Source: Labedaea rhizosphaerae (lineage in GTDB: Bacteria > Actinomycetota > Actinomycetes > Mycobacteriales > Pseudonocardiaceae). Taken from it: a stretch of 64,000 nucleotides of DNA. Shown here piece by piece: positions 1 through 7,173 of this stretch (position 1 is its first letter; the number at the start of each line of letters is the position of its first letter). The stretch lies in NCBI RefSeq assembly GCF_004362825.1, contig NZ_SNXZ01000005.1, positions 248,001 to 312,000 on the forward strand. Reading direction: 5' to 3'. Made by a program: the position numbers and the translations under genes. The notes beneath the pieces were generated by a model. That model had not been told where the DNA came from, ran no database searches, and saw only the letters and a list, made by a program, of their open reading frames with translations.

Positions 1-1287
1 CTGCTGCGGGACCCCGCGGTAGGCGGTGGCTATGAAGCTGCTGAGCAGGTGGTCCTCCACCGCCTCCGGCGTGGCGAACCGCTCGGTGTCCAGCAGCTCC
101 GCGGGGTCGCGGTCCGGGGTGTCGCTGTAGGTCGCCCGGGCCAGCCCCACCATCAACGGCGTCGTCAGCACCGCATGCAGGTTCTCGCTGGCCGCGCCGT
201 GCGGGTGCGCACGCAACTCGTCGAGCACGACGTCCCACCCACCGCCACGGGTCGTGCGGGGCAGGTAGTCGGCCAGGTCGGCCACGGTGAGGTCGGTGAC
301 CTCGACCCCGGCGGCCGCGGTCAGCACGTCGGTGCGGGCCACCGCCATGGCGTAGTCGTGCGGGCGGCTGGTGAGCAGCAACGGCAGCGTGGTGCGGTTC
401 AGCTCCTCGAGCGCGTCGCGGTGCAGGCCCTCGGCGAGCTCGTCGAACCCGTCGAGCACGGGCAGCACGCGGTCGCGCGCCACCAGCGCGGCGGCCAGCG
501 TCGCGCCGTCGTCGCCGGTCGCGGCGAGCCCCGGGTAGTCGCGTTCGAGCCGCGTGGTCAGCCAGTCGCGCAGGCTCGCCTTCGTCGGATCCCACGAACC
601 GAGGCTGACCAGGACCGGCACCACATCGCCCGGCGTGCGTGTGGCCAGCACGTCCAGCACGAACCGGACCGCAAGCATGGTCTTGCCCGACCCGGCCTTG
701 CCCAGCACGACGAGCCGCCCGGACGGGATGCGGCGGTAGACGTCGACGATCTCGTCCAGGCGACCCGCGAGCGGCAGCGGCTCGGCGCCGGCCCCCGGCT
801 TCGCGCGGCGGATGTTCGTCCAGTGGTCGATCAGCTCGTCGGGGGCGGCTCGCCACCGCACGGGCAGCGGCAACGGGTCCTGGATGCGGTGCAGTTCCTC
901 TTCCCGCTTGCAGCGGGCCGCGACCGCACCCGCCAGGTCGTCGCCCGCCGCGGCGAGCGCGCGGTCCACTGGCGGGCTCGGCGGCTTGTCCTGTGTCTTG
1001 TCCTGTGTCTTGTCCTGTGTCTTGTCCTGGGCGCTGCCTTGGGCGTTGTCCTGGGCGGCAACGGGTGTGCCGCCCGCGGCGGCCAGCAGCTGGGTGTGCT
1101 CGTCCGGGCCGAGGCCGAGCGCGTCGGCCAGCAACCGCACGGTTTCCAGCTGCGGGTTGGCGTCCTTGTGGGTCTCCAGCCTGCGGATGGTGCGCTCGGA
1201 TACCCCCGAACGGCGGCACAGCTCGTCCTGGGTCAACCCGGCGTTCTTGCGCAGGCGTCGCAGCAGCTCGCCGAACTCGCTGATCAC
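1..1287 (-). CDS. XRE-family HTH / NACHT-domain STAND ATPase (C-terminus off window)
   Basis: Partial gene: 429 residues are visible and the C-terminus lies beyond base 1. Residues 1-60 form an XRE-type helix-turn-helix (ELLRRLRKNAGLTQDEL, then VSERTIRRLE). A Q/D/K-rich linker around 86-101 contains DKTQ repeats. A NACHT-type NTPase follows, with Walker A GKAGSGKT at 196-203 and a Walker B-like LPVLDGFDEL near 276-285. The start is GTG at 1287; an in-frame stop at 1324-1326 limits upstream extension. STAND proteins of this build are ATP-driven switches used in regulation, in antibiotic-cluster control and sometimes in phage defence. The sensor/effector end is missing, so the role is open. Confidence 0.8.
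   Translation of the reverse strand, partial: MISEFGELLRRLRKNAGLTQDELCRRSGVSERTIRRLETHKDANPQLETVRLLADALGLGPDEHTQLLAAAGGTPVAAQDNAQGSAQDKTQDKTQDKTQDKPPSPPVDRALAAAGDDLAGAVAARCKREEELHRIQDPLPLPVRWRAAPDELIDHWTNIRRAKPGAGAEPLPLAGRLDEIVDVYRRIPSGRLVVLGKAGSGKTMLAVRFVLDVLATRTPGDVVPVLVSLGSWDPTKASLRDWLTTRLERDYPGLAATGDDGATLAAALVARDRVLPVLDGFDELAEGLHRDALEELNRTTLPLLLTSRPHDYAMAVARTDVLTAAAGVEVTDLTVADLADYLPRTTRGGGWDVVLDELRAHPHGAASENLHAVLTTPLMVGLARATYSDTPDRDPAELLDTERFATPEAVEDHLLSSFIATAYRGVPQQ
985..1029. repeat. 12-bp tandem repeat inside the NACHT gene
   Basis: Three identical copies of cttgtcctgtgt (985-996, 997-1008, 1009-1020) are followed by a 9-base partial copy. On the minus strand they encode D-K-T-Q repeats in the linker between the HTH and NACHT domains. 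The unit is a multiple of three, so copy-number change would alter linker length without shifting frame. Confidence 0.85.
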
Positions 1288-1291
1288 GCCG

Positions 1292-1322
1292 GTTGTCCCC
1301 CATCCCGCGGCTGGGGGACAAC
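1292..1322 (-). terminator. Inverted repeat between the molybdenum hydroxylase and the XRE-NACHT gene
   Basis: Perfect 11-bp arms (1292-1302 and 1312-1322; gttgtcccccat... with a 9-nt loop) lie 10 bases past the stop of the upstream gene and end 4 bases before the GTG start of the XRE-NACHT gene. It may be a hairpin terminator without a U-tract. Because it covers the ribosome-binding region of an HTH gene, it could also be an autoregulatory operator or translation-blocking hairpin. Sequence alone does not decide. Confidence 0.5.
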
Positions 1323-1332
1323 TCTAGCGGGA

Positions 1333-3501
1333 TCAGTCGAGCAGGTCCTCGATGCGGATCGGGATGTGACGCACCCGGATGCCGGTGGCGTCGTACACGG
1401 CGTTGGCGATCGCCGCCGCCATGCCGACCACGCCGATCTCACCGACGCCCCGGGCGCCGACCGCGTTGTGCAACGTGTCCGGGTACTGCACGAACTCGAC
1501 ATCGACTTCGGGGATGTCGGCGTTGACCGGGATCAGGTAGCCGGCGAAGTCGCCGTTGGCCAGCCGGCCGTCCGCCTCGAACTCCATCGCCTCGTGCAAC
1601 GCGGCGGAGACACCCCAGATCATCCCGCCCATGAGCTGGCTGCGGGCGGTCTGCTCGTTGATGATCCGGCCCGCGTCGAACACGCCGAGCATCCGGGACA
1701 CACGGACCTCGCGGGTGAGCCGGTGCACCCGGACCTCGCAGAACTGCGCGCCGAACGAGCTGAAGGAGTGCTTGGTCATCTCCTCGCCGGGCGCCGAGGA
1801 GCCGGACACCACCAACGATTCGCGGCCCAATTCCCGCAACAACGCCCCGAAGGTCAACTCCTGGCCGTCGGCGAACACCTTGCCGTCGGCGTAGGTGACC
1901 TCCTTGCCCGCGAACGGCGCGCCCGGCTCGGACGCCAAGGCCACCAGCTCGTCGATCAGCTGGGTCGCGGCGATCATGATGGCCGTGCCGGTGCTTGCCG
2001 TGGCAGTCGAACCGCCGGACAACCCGCCGGGCGGCAGGTTCGAGTCGCCGAGCTTGGCGGTGACGCGCTCGGGGGCGAGGTCCAGCGACTCCGCGGCGAT
2101 CTGGTTGAGCACGGTGAGCAGCCCGGTGCCCGGGTCGGCGCCGCTGGTGGCGACCTCGGCGGTCTCGTCGGCGTGCAGCGTGACGCGAACCGTTGCGGGG
2201 AACCGGATAGCGGGGAACATGGCGGTCGCGGTGCCCATCCCGACCACCCAGTCGCCCTCGACGCGCTCGCCCGGCCTGCGACGGTTCCAGCCGAAGCGGC
2301 GAGCGCCGATTTCGAAGCACTCGTCGAGGTGCTTGCTCGACCACTGCAGGTCCACACCGGGCGGCGCCACCGAGCTGTTGCGCCGGCGCAGCTCGATCGG
2401 GTCCATGTCCAGTGCCACCGCGAGTTCGTCCATGGCGCTCTCGAGCGCGAACGACCCCGGCGCCTCACCCGGCGCGCGCATGAATGTGGTGCGCGGCAGG
2501 TTCAGCGGCACGATCTTCTGGCTGATCGACAGGTTCTCGGTGGCGTACCACTCCCGTGACGTGCCGTGCGAGGTCGGCTCGACGAACGAGCGGTCCACGT
2601 CCGTCGCGCACCACGAGTCGTGGCGCAACGCGACCAGCATGCCGTTGCGGTGCGCGCCAAGGGAAACCCGCTGCACGGTGGCCGCGCGGCCCGCGGTCGC
2701 GGTGAAGACCTGCTCCCTGGTCAGCGACGCCTTCACCGGGCGTTCGAGCACCATCGCCGCCGCCGCGGCGAGGAAGGCGGGCGCCGAGGTGCGGCCCTTG
2801 CCGCCGAACGCACCGCCGACGAACGGGTTGACCGAGTGCACGGCCGACCGGTCCAGCCGCAGCGCGTCGGCGAGCTCGGCCACCTGCAGGTGGCTGCCCT
2901 GGCTTCCACTGTAGACGGTCAGCTCACCCGACTCCCACACCGCGACGGCCGAGTGCGGCTCCATCGGGGCGTGGTGCTGCCCCGCGGTGCTGTAGGTGTT
3001 GTCGACGACCACCGGGCTGGCCGCGAACGCGTCCTCGATGGACGCCACGCCGTCGGCGAGCACGTCGAGCGATGTCGGGCCGCCACCCCGCACCGCGGGC
3101 GGGTCTTCGGCGGTGGCAAGACCTTCCTGCAGCGAGGTCACCGCCGGGCGTTCCCGATAGGTCACATCGATGAGCGCCGCGGCGTCGCGCGCCTGCTCGA
3201 AGGTCTCCGCGACGACGAAGGCGATCGGCTGCCCGTGGTAGTCGACCTCCTTGTTCTGCAAGGGAACCCAGGTCTCGCCGAACGCGGCCAGGGTCGGCGC
3301 GGTGAGCACGAGCGGGTCGAACGGCGAATACACGCCGAGCACGCCCGGCGCCGCCTTGGCCGCCTCGACGTCCATGCCTTCGATCTCGCCGTTGGCGACG
3401 GTGCTCACCACGACGTAGCCGTAGGCCATGCCCGGGAAGTTGTGGTCGACGCCGTACTTGGCGGCGCCGGTGACCTTCAGCGGCGCGTCCAGCCGGGGCA
3501 T
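1333..3501 (-). CDS. Xanthine dehydrogenase-family molybdopterin-binding subunit (PaoC/YagR-like)
   Basis: Large catalytic subunit, 722 residues, of a molybdenum hydroxylase that oxidises aldehydes or N-heterocycles and passes electrons to the FAD and [2Fe-2S] partners encoded upstream. The N-terminal MPRLDAPLKVTG, the GGAFGGKG molybdopterin motif, RAPGEAPG and the C-terminal GVGEIG with the expected catalytic Glu (about residue 688) are all visible. Length and gene order match E. coli PaoABC (aldehyde oxidoreductase) better than purine hydroxylases. The ATG at 3501 shares one base with the stop of the FAD gene (TGATG), which implies coupled translation. The substrate cannot be read from the sequence. 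Confidence 0.88.
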   Translation of the reverse strand: MPRLDAPLKVTGAAKYGVDHNFPGMAYGYVVVSTVANGEIEGMDVEAAKAAPGVLGVYSPFDPLVLTAPTLAAFGETWVPLQNKEVDYHGQPIAFVVAETFEQARDAAALIDVTYRERPAVTSLQEGLATAEDPPAVRGGGPTSLDVLADGVASIEDAFAASPVVVDNTYSTAGQHHAPMEPHSAVAVWESGELTVYSGSQGSHLQVAELADALRLDRSAVHSVNPFVGGAFGGKGRTSAPAFLAAAAAMVLERPVKASLTREQVFTATAGRAATVQRVSLGAHRNGMLVALRHDSWCATDVDRSFVEPTSHGTSREWYATENLSISQKIVPLNLPRTTFMRAPGEAPGSFALESAMDELAVALDMDPIELRRRNSSVAPPGVDLQWSSKHLDECFEIGARRFGWNRRRPGERVEGDWVVGMGTATAMFPAIRFPATVRVTLHADETAEVATSGADPGTGLLTVLNQIAAESLDLAPERVTAKLGDSNLPPGGLSGGSTATASTGTAIMIAATQLIDELVALASEPGAPFAGKEVTYADGKVFADGQELTFGALLRELGRESLVVSGSSAPGEEMTKHSFSSFGAQFCEVRVHRLTREVRVSRMLGVFDAGRIINEQTARSQLMGGMIWGVSAALHEAMEFEADGRLANGDFAGYLIPVNADIPEVDVEFVQYPDTLHNAVGARGVGEIGVVGMAAAIANAVYDATGIRVRHIPIRIEDLLD

Positions 3502-4460
3502 CAGCGGTTCTCCTCGGTGAGTTCGTGCAGCGCGCGGACCAGCGTCCGGGGCAGCAACTTCGTCTTGAAACCGTTCTCCGGCAACGGTCGCGCGCCTTCG
3601 GTGGCCAGTGCCGCCGCCTGCTGGAAGGCGTCCTCGGTCAGCGGCGCGCCACGCAGGGCCGCCTCGACGCCGGGCAGCCGCCACGGCACGGTGGCCACGC
3701 CACCCACCGCGACCCGCGCGTCGCGGATCACGCCGTCGTGCACGTCCAGGGCCACCGCGGCCGAGCACAGCGCGAACTCGTAGGACTCGCGGTCGCGCAC
3801 CTTCACGTAGGTGGAGTTGGCCGCCCAGTCCAGGCGCGGCACGACGACCTCGGTGATCAGCTCACCCTCGCGCAGGTCGTGTTCGAGCTCGGGGGTGTCG
3901 CCGGGCAGGCGGTAGAACTCGGCGAGCGCGACCGTGCGTATACCGTCCGGGCCGGCCAGCCGGATCTGCGCGTCCAGCGCGACCAGGGCGACGGCGAGGT
4001 CGCTCGGGTGGGTCGCCACGCAGTGGTCGCTGCCGCCGAAGATCGCGTGCATCCGGTTCGCGCCGGTGATCGCGGGACAACCGCTGCCGGGCTCACGCCG
4101 GTTGCACGGCGTGCTGACATCGCGGAAGTAGGTGCACCGGGTGCGCTGCACCAGGTTGCCACCGATGCTCGCCATGTTGCGCAGCTGCTGGGAAGCACTG
4201 CGCAGCAGGGCACGCGAGATCACCGGGTAGACGCCGGGGTGGGCCGCGACGTCGGCCATCCGCGCCAGCGCGCCGATCCGCAGGCCGTCGCTGCTGTCGA
4301 TGCCGCGCAGCGGGAGGCCGTTGATGTCGGCGACGTGGCGCGGGGTCAGGACGTCGAGCTTCATGAGGTCGACGAGGGTGGTGCCGCCGGCGAGGAAGGT
4401 CGCGCGGCTCTGGATGGCGTCGTCGACGGTGGTGGGGGCGGTCAGCTCAAACGGTCGCAT
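3501..4460 (-). CDS. FAD-binding subunit with [4Fe-4S] insert (PaoB/YagS-like)
   Basis: Medium subunit, 319 residues. It carries the FAD-binding signatures LAGGTTLVDLMK (about 23-34) and ASIGGNLVQRT (about 97-107). Directly after these come four cysteines at 109, 119, 128 and 147 in the pattern CTYFRD-PCNRREPGSGC-DHC. This cysteine-rich insert is typical of the PaoB/YagS branch, which holds an additional [4Fe-4S] cluster, and it is absent from the paralogous FAD subunit at 5879-6706. The ATG lies inside the 3' end of the [2Fe-2S] gene (14-bp overlap). It passes electrons from the iron-sulphur clusters to FAD and on to an external acceptor. Confidence 0.88.
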   Translation of the reverse strand: MRPFELTAPTTVDDAIQSRATFLAGGTTLVDLMKLDVLTPRHVADINGLPLRGIDSSDGLRIGALARMADVAAHPGVYPVISRALLRSASQQLRNMASIGGNLVQRTRCTYFRDVSTPCNRREPGSGCPAITGANRMHAIFGGSDHCVATHPSDLAVALVALDAQIRLAGPDGIRTVALAEFYRLPGDTPELEHDLREGELITEVVVPRLDWAANSTYVKVRDRESYEFALCSAAVALDVHDGVIRDARVAVGGVATVPWRLPGVEAALRGAPLTEDAFQQAAALATEGARPLPENGFKTKLLPRTLVRALHELTEENR

Positions 4461-4908
4461 CGGTGCTCCTGGCCTGCTCGATCGCGGCGACGATGTTGGG
4501 GTAGGCCGAGCAGCGGCACAGGTTGCCGGACATGAACTCGCGCACGTCCTCGGGGTTGTCGATGCCCTGCTCGACCGCCGCGACGGCCGACATGATCTGA
4601 CCGGACGTGCAGAACCCGCACTGCATGGCGTCCTGGTCGACGAACGCGCGCTGCACCGGGTGCAGTTCGTCGCCGTCGCGCAGGCCCTCGACCGTGGTGA
4701 CCGGTTCGCGCACCGTCGCGGCCAGGGTCAGGCAGGACAGCACCGGCCGGCCGCCGACGTGGACGGTGCACGCACCGCACTGGCCGCGATCGCAGCCCTT
4801 CTTGGTACCGGTGTGGTCGAGTCGTTCACGCAACGCGTCGAGCAACGTCACGCCGGGCTCGATGTCGAGTTCTTCGGTCTTGCCATCGACTTCGAGAGAG
4901 ATGTTCAC
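4447..4908 (-). CDS. [2Fe-2S] subunit of PaoABC-like molybdenum hydroxylase
   Basis: Small electron-transfer subunit, 153 residues. A plant-type [2Fe-2S] domain has cysteines 39, 44, 47 and 59 (GCDRGQCGACTVH-SC). An all-helical domain has cysteines 97, 100, 131 and 133 (CGFC, CRC) for the cluster next to the Mo cofactor. I chose GTG at 4908 because GGGGAG lies 9 nt upstream; an in-frame start at 4983 would add 25 residues unlike the family. No Tat signal is present, unlike E. coli PaoA, which suggests a cytoplasmic enzyme. It is the first gene of the operon, downstream of two palindromes likely bound by the divergent TetR protein. Confidence 0.87.
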   Translation of the reverse strand: MNISLEVDGKTEELDIEPGVTLLDALRERLDHTGTKKGCDRGQCGACTVHVGGRPVLSCLTLAATVREPVTTVEGLRDGDELHPVQRAFVDQDAMQCGFCTSGQIMSAVAAVEQGIDNPEDVREFMSGNLCRCSAYPNIVAAIEQARSTDATV

Positions 4909-4926
4909 TGGTCCACACTCCCCAAC

Positions 4927-4977
4927 CGGATAATCATCCGCTTCACTGTCCGCGACGCTAGCGGATGACAATCCGCT
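4927..4977. promoter_or_regulatory. Paired palindromic operators between TetR gene and molybdenum hydroxylase operon
   Basis: Two copies of CGGAT-N4-ATCCG: 4927-4940 (spacer aatc) and 4962-4975 (spacer gaca). The second extends to 7-bp arms at 4960-4966 and 4971-4977. Their centres are 35 bp apart, in the divergent intergenic region. The placement and symmetry fit a TetR operator that represses both directions. Confidence 0.65.
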
Positions 4978-5042
4978 TCGCAAACGAGTGTCCTATGCTG
5001 GAGCTGCTCCAGGTCAAGCGCCAATCCGTGGGAGGTTCGCCG

Positions 5043-5609
5043 ATGAGCACCGGATCCGTCAGCTCCCGCAGGGCGGACACCCGGCGCAACCACGAGCGCA
5101 TCGTGGCGGTGGCGGCCAAAGCCCTCACCTCGTCGGGTGAGGTCTCGTTCAACGCCATCGCCAAGCAGGCGGAGGTCGGGGTCGGCACGGTGTACCGGCA
5201 CTTCCCCACCCAGGAGGCGTTGATCCTCGCGGTCTACGAGCGTGAGGTGCGGCAACTGGTCGAGGTGGTGCCCAAACTGCTCGCCGACCACGGACCCGAA
5301 GAAGCGTTCCGGGCCTGGATCGTCGACCACCTGGCCCGCTACATGATGACCAAGCGCGGACTGGTCGATGCCCTGAGCGCGGCCACCGCGTCCCGCGGGC
5401 GGTTGCCGGCGAGCGCGTTCCAGTCCATTGTGGATGCGCTGGGTGTGTTGCTGGCGGCCAACATCGAGGCCGGCCACGTGCGCCCCGAACTGGACGCGAC
5501 GATCGTCATGCGTGGCCTGGCCGGACTGCTGCACCTCGACCCGGACGGCGACTGGAAGGACCAGACCGAGCGCCTGCTCGACCTCATCTGGCGCGGCATG
5601 CGCCCCTGA
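5043..5609 (+). CDS. TetR/AcrR-family transcriptional regulator
   Basis: 188 residues. The N-terminal HTH is VSFNAIAKQAEVGVGTVYRHFPTQEAL (roughly 40-65), a classic TetR recognition helix ending in VGTVYRHFP. The rest is an all-helical ligand-binding domain ending LLDLIWRGMRP. The ATG at 5043 follows GGGAGG with a 6-nt spacer. It is divergent from the PaoABC-like operon with two palindromes between, so it most likely represses that operon and itself, with a substrate of the enzyme as possible inducer. A tandem repeat array begins 11 bases after its stop. Confidence 0.85.
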   Translation: MSTGSVSSRRADTRRNHERIVAVAAKALTSSGEVSFNAIAKQAEVGVGTVYRHFPTQEALILAVYEREVRQLVEVVPKLLADHGPEEAFRAWIVDHLARYMMTKRGLVDALSAATASRGRLPASAFQSIVDALGVLLAANIEAGHVRPELDATIVMRGLAGLLHLDPDGDWKDQTERLLDLIWRGMRP

Positions 5610-5620
5610 CCCTCACGGGT

Positions 5621-5868
5621 GTGTCCCCCGCTCCGACCCGGCGTGTCCCCCGCTCCGAGCGGGTGTGTCCCCCGTTCCAGCTGGGTGTGTCCCCTGTTCC
5701 GGCCGGGCGTGTCCCCTGTTCCGGCGGGGCGTGTCCCCTGTTCCGACAGGGCGTGTCCCCCGTTCCGATAGCCCGTGTTCCACACCGCTGCCACCCTCAC
5801 GCGGGCCACGGCCCTCCCGAGTGTGGGACACACCCGGCGCGAACGTGGGACACGCCTGGGTGAAGGAG
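5621..5868. repeat. 22-bp-period repeat array between convergent genes
   Basis: Seven good units and one decayed unit start at 5621, 5643, 5665, 5687, 5709, 5731, 5753 and 5775, exactly 22 bp apart. The consensus is GTGTCCCCYGYTCC followed by eight partly variable bases rich in G. Two units in reverse orientation (GGGACAC at 5825 and 5847, again 22 bp apart) follow. The forward units run with the TetR gene and begin just after its stop; the reverse units run with the gene ending at 5879. A related array lies at 57177-57595. Confidence 0.85.
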
Positions 5869-5878
5869 TGGGTGGGGG

Positions 5879-6706
5879 TCAGGCGATGGCGGTTTGCAGG
5901 GCGCGGCGGGTCAGGACTTGGGCGAGGTGGCGGCGGTACTCCGGGGTGCCGTGCGTGTCCGCGGGCGGGTTGGTGCCCTCGGCGGCCAGGGCGGCGGCGT
6001 CCACTATGGACTTGCCTTCGGCCAGCGCGGCTTCCGTTGCGGTGGCGCGGATCGGTGTGCCGGCCATATTCACCATGGCGACGTTGACCGCGCCCGATGG
6101 CATCGTGGCCACGGCCACCGCGACGATGGCCCAGTCGTTGCTGCGGCGGGTGAACTTCTCGTACGCCCAGCCGGTGGCGCCGGTGCGGGGCACGCGGATC
6201 TCGACGACCAGCTCGTCCGGCTCGCGGACCGTCGAGAACAGGCCGGTGTAGAACTCGGCCACGGGGACCGACCGGCGGCCGTTCGGGCCTTGCAGGACAA
6301 CGGTTCCGTCCAGGGCGAGGATCGCGGCGGGCATGTCGCCGGCCGGGTCGCCGTGGGCGATCGCCCCACCCAGGGTGCCGCGGTGGCGGACCTGCGGGTC
6401 GCCGACGGTCGCCGCGACGGCGGGCAGCAGCGCGCACTCGGCAGCCAGCACCGTTGACGTCACCAGGTCGCGGTAGCGGGTCGCGGCGCCGATGGCGATC
6501 TCGTCACCCTCGACACGGAGGTGCCGCAGTTCCGCCAGGCGGCCGATGTCGATCACCAGCTCGGGCGCGGCCATGCGCAGCTTCATCACCGGCAGCAGCG
6601 AGTGGCCACCGGCGAGCACGGTCGCGTCCTCGCCGCGGGTGGCGAGCAGCGCGACCGCCTCGTCGAGGGTCTGCGGGCGCTGGTAGTCGAAGGCGACCGG
6701 GATCAT
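5879..6706 (-). CDS. FAD-binding subunit of CO dehydrogenase-like enzyme (CoxM-like)
   Basis: 275 residues, about the usual length for CoxM. It carries [15 protein letters not shown] and the second FAD-contact motif [17 protein letters not shown]. It lacks the four-cysteine insert of the other FAD subunit in this window. The ATG at 6706 overlaps the stop of the [2Fe-2S] gene (ATGA). It is the last gene of an L-S-M ordered operon, with a repeat array just past its stop. Predicted role: FAD electron transfer in a cytoplasmic molybdenum hydroxylase. Confidence 0.86.
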   Translation of the reverse strand: MIPVAFDYQRPQTLDEAVALLATRGEDATVLAGGHSLLPVMKLRMAAPELVIDIGRLAELRHLRVEGDEIAIGAATRYRDLVTSTVLAAECALLPAVAATVGDPQVRHRGTLGGAIAHGDPAGDMPAAILALDGTVVLQGPNGRRSVPVAEFYTGLFSTVREPDELVVEIRVPRTGATGWAYEKFTRRSNDWAIVAVAVATMPSGAVNVAMVNMAGTPIRATATEAALAEGKSIVDAAALAAEGTNPPADTHGTPEYRRHLAQVLTRRALQTAIA

Positions 6707-7173
6707 GCGTCGGGGTCCTTCCCCGCGGCCACGAGCACGGCGCGAACGATGTTGTGGTAACCCGTGCAGCGGCACAGGTTGCCTTCCAGTCCACTTCGGA
6801 CGTCCGCTTCGGTCAGATCGGGGTTCTCCTCGATCAGGCTGACCGCGGCCATCACCATGCCCGGCGTGCAGAACCCGCACTGCAGGCCGTGTTCCTGCCG
6901 GAACGCCGCGGTGACCGGGTGGGACAGCGTGCCGTCGTCGGACAGGCCCTCCATGGTGGTCACCGAAAGCCCGTCGGCCTGCGCGGCCAGCACGGTGCAC
7001 GACTTGACCGACTCGCCGTCCAGCAGGACCGTGCACGCGCCGCAGGAGGTGGTGTCGCACCCGATGTTGGTGGCCTTGAGCCCCAGGTTGTCGCGCAGGT
7101 AGTGCACGAGCAGGGTGCGCGGCTCGACGTCGGCGGTCGTGGCCGTGCCGTTGACGTTGATCTCGACCTTCAC
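6703..7173 (-). CDS. [2Fe-2S] subunit of CO dehydrogenase-like enzyme (CoxS-like)
   Basis: 156 residues. Cysteines 39, 44, 47 and 59 ([14 protein letters not shown]) ligate the ferredoxin-type cluster. Cysteines 99, 102, 134 and 136 ([14 protein letters not shown]) ligate the cluster near molybdenum. The GTG start at 7173 has GGAGG a few bases upstream and overlaps the stop of the large-subunit gene (GTGA). It overlaps the FAD subunit by ATGA on the other side, so the three genes are tightly coupled. Confidence 0.88.
   Translation of the reverse strand: MKVEINVNGTATTADVEPRTLLVHYLRDNLGLKATNIGCDTTSCGACTVLLDGESVKSCTVLAAQADGLSVTTMEGLSDDGTLSHPVTAAFRQEHGLQCGFCTPGMVMAAVSLIEENPDLTEADVRSGLEGNLCRCTGYHNIVRAVLVAAGKDPDA

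Noticed and set aside
49-2559. 836-codon plus-strand frame across the NACHT and molybdenum hydroxylase genes
   Set aside because: Spans two real minus-strand genes, repetitive composition, no motifs.
5621-5868. CRISPR-like array
   Set aside because: The whole 22-bp unit is related, there are no unique spacers of 25-40 bp, no cas genes, and orientation switches within the locus.
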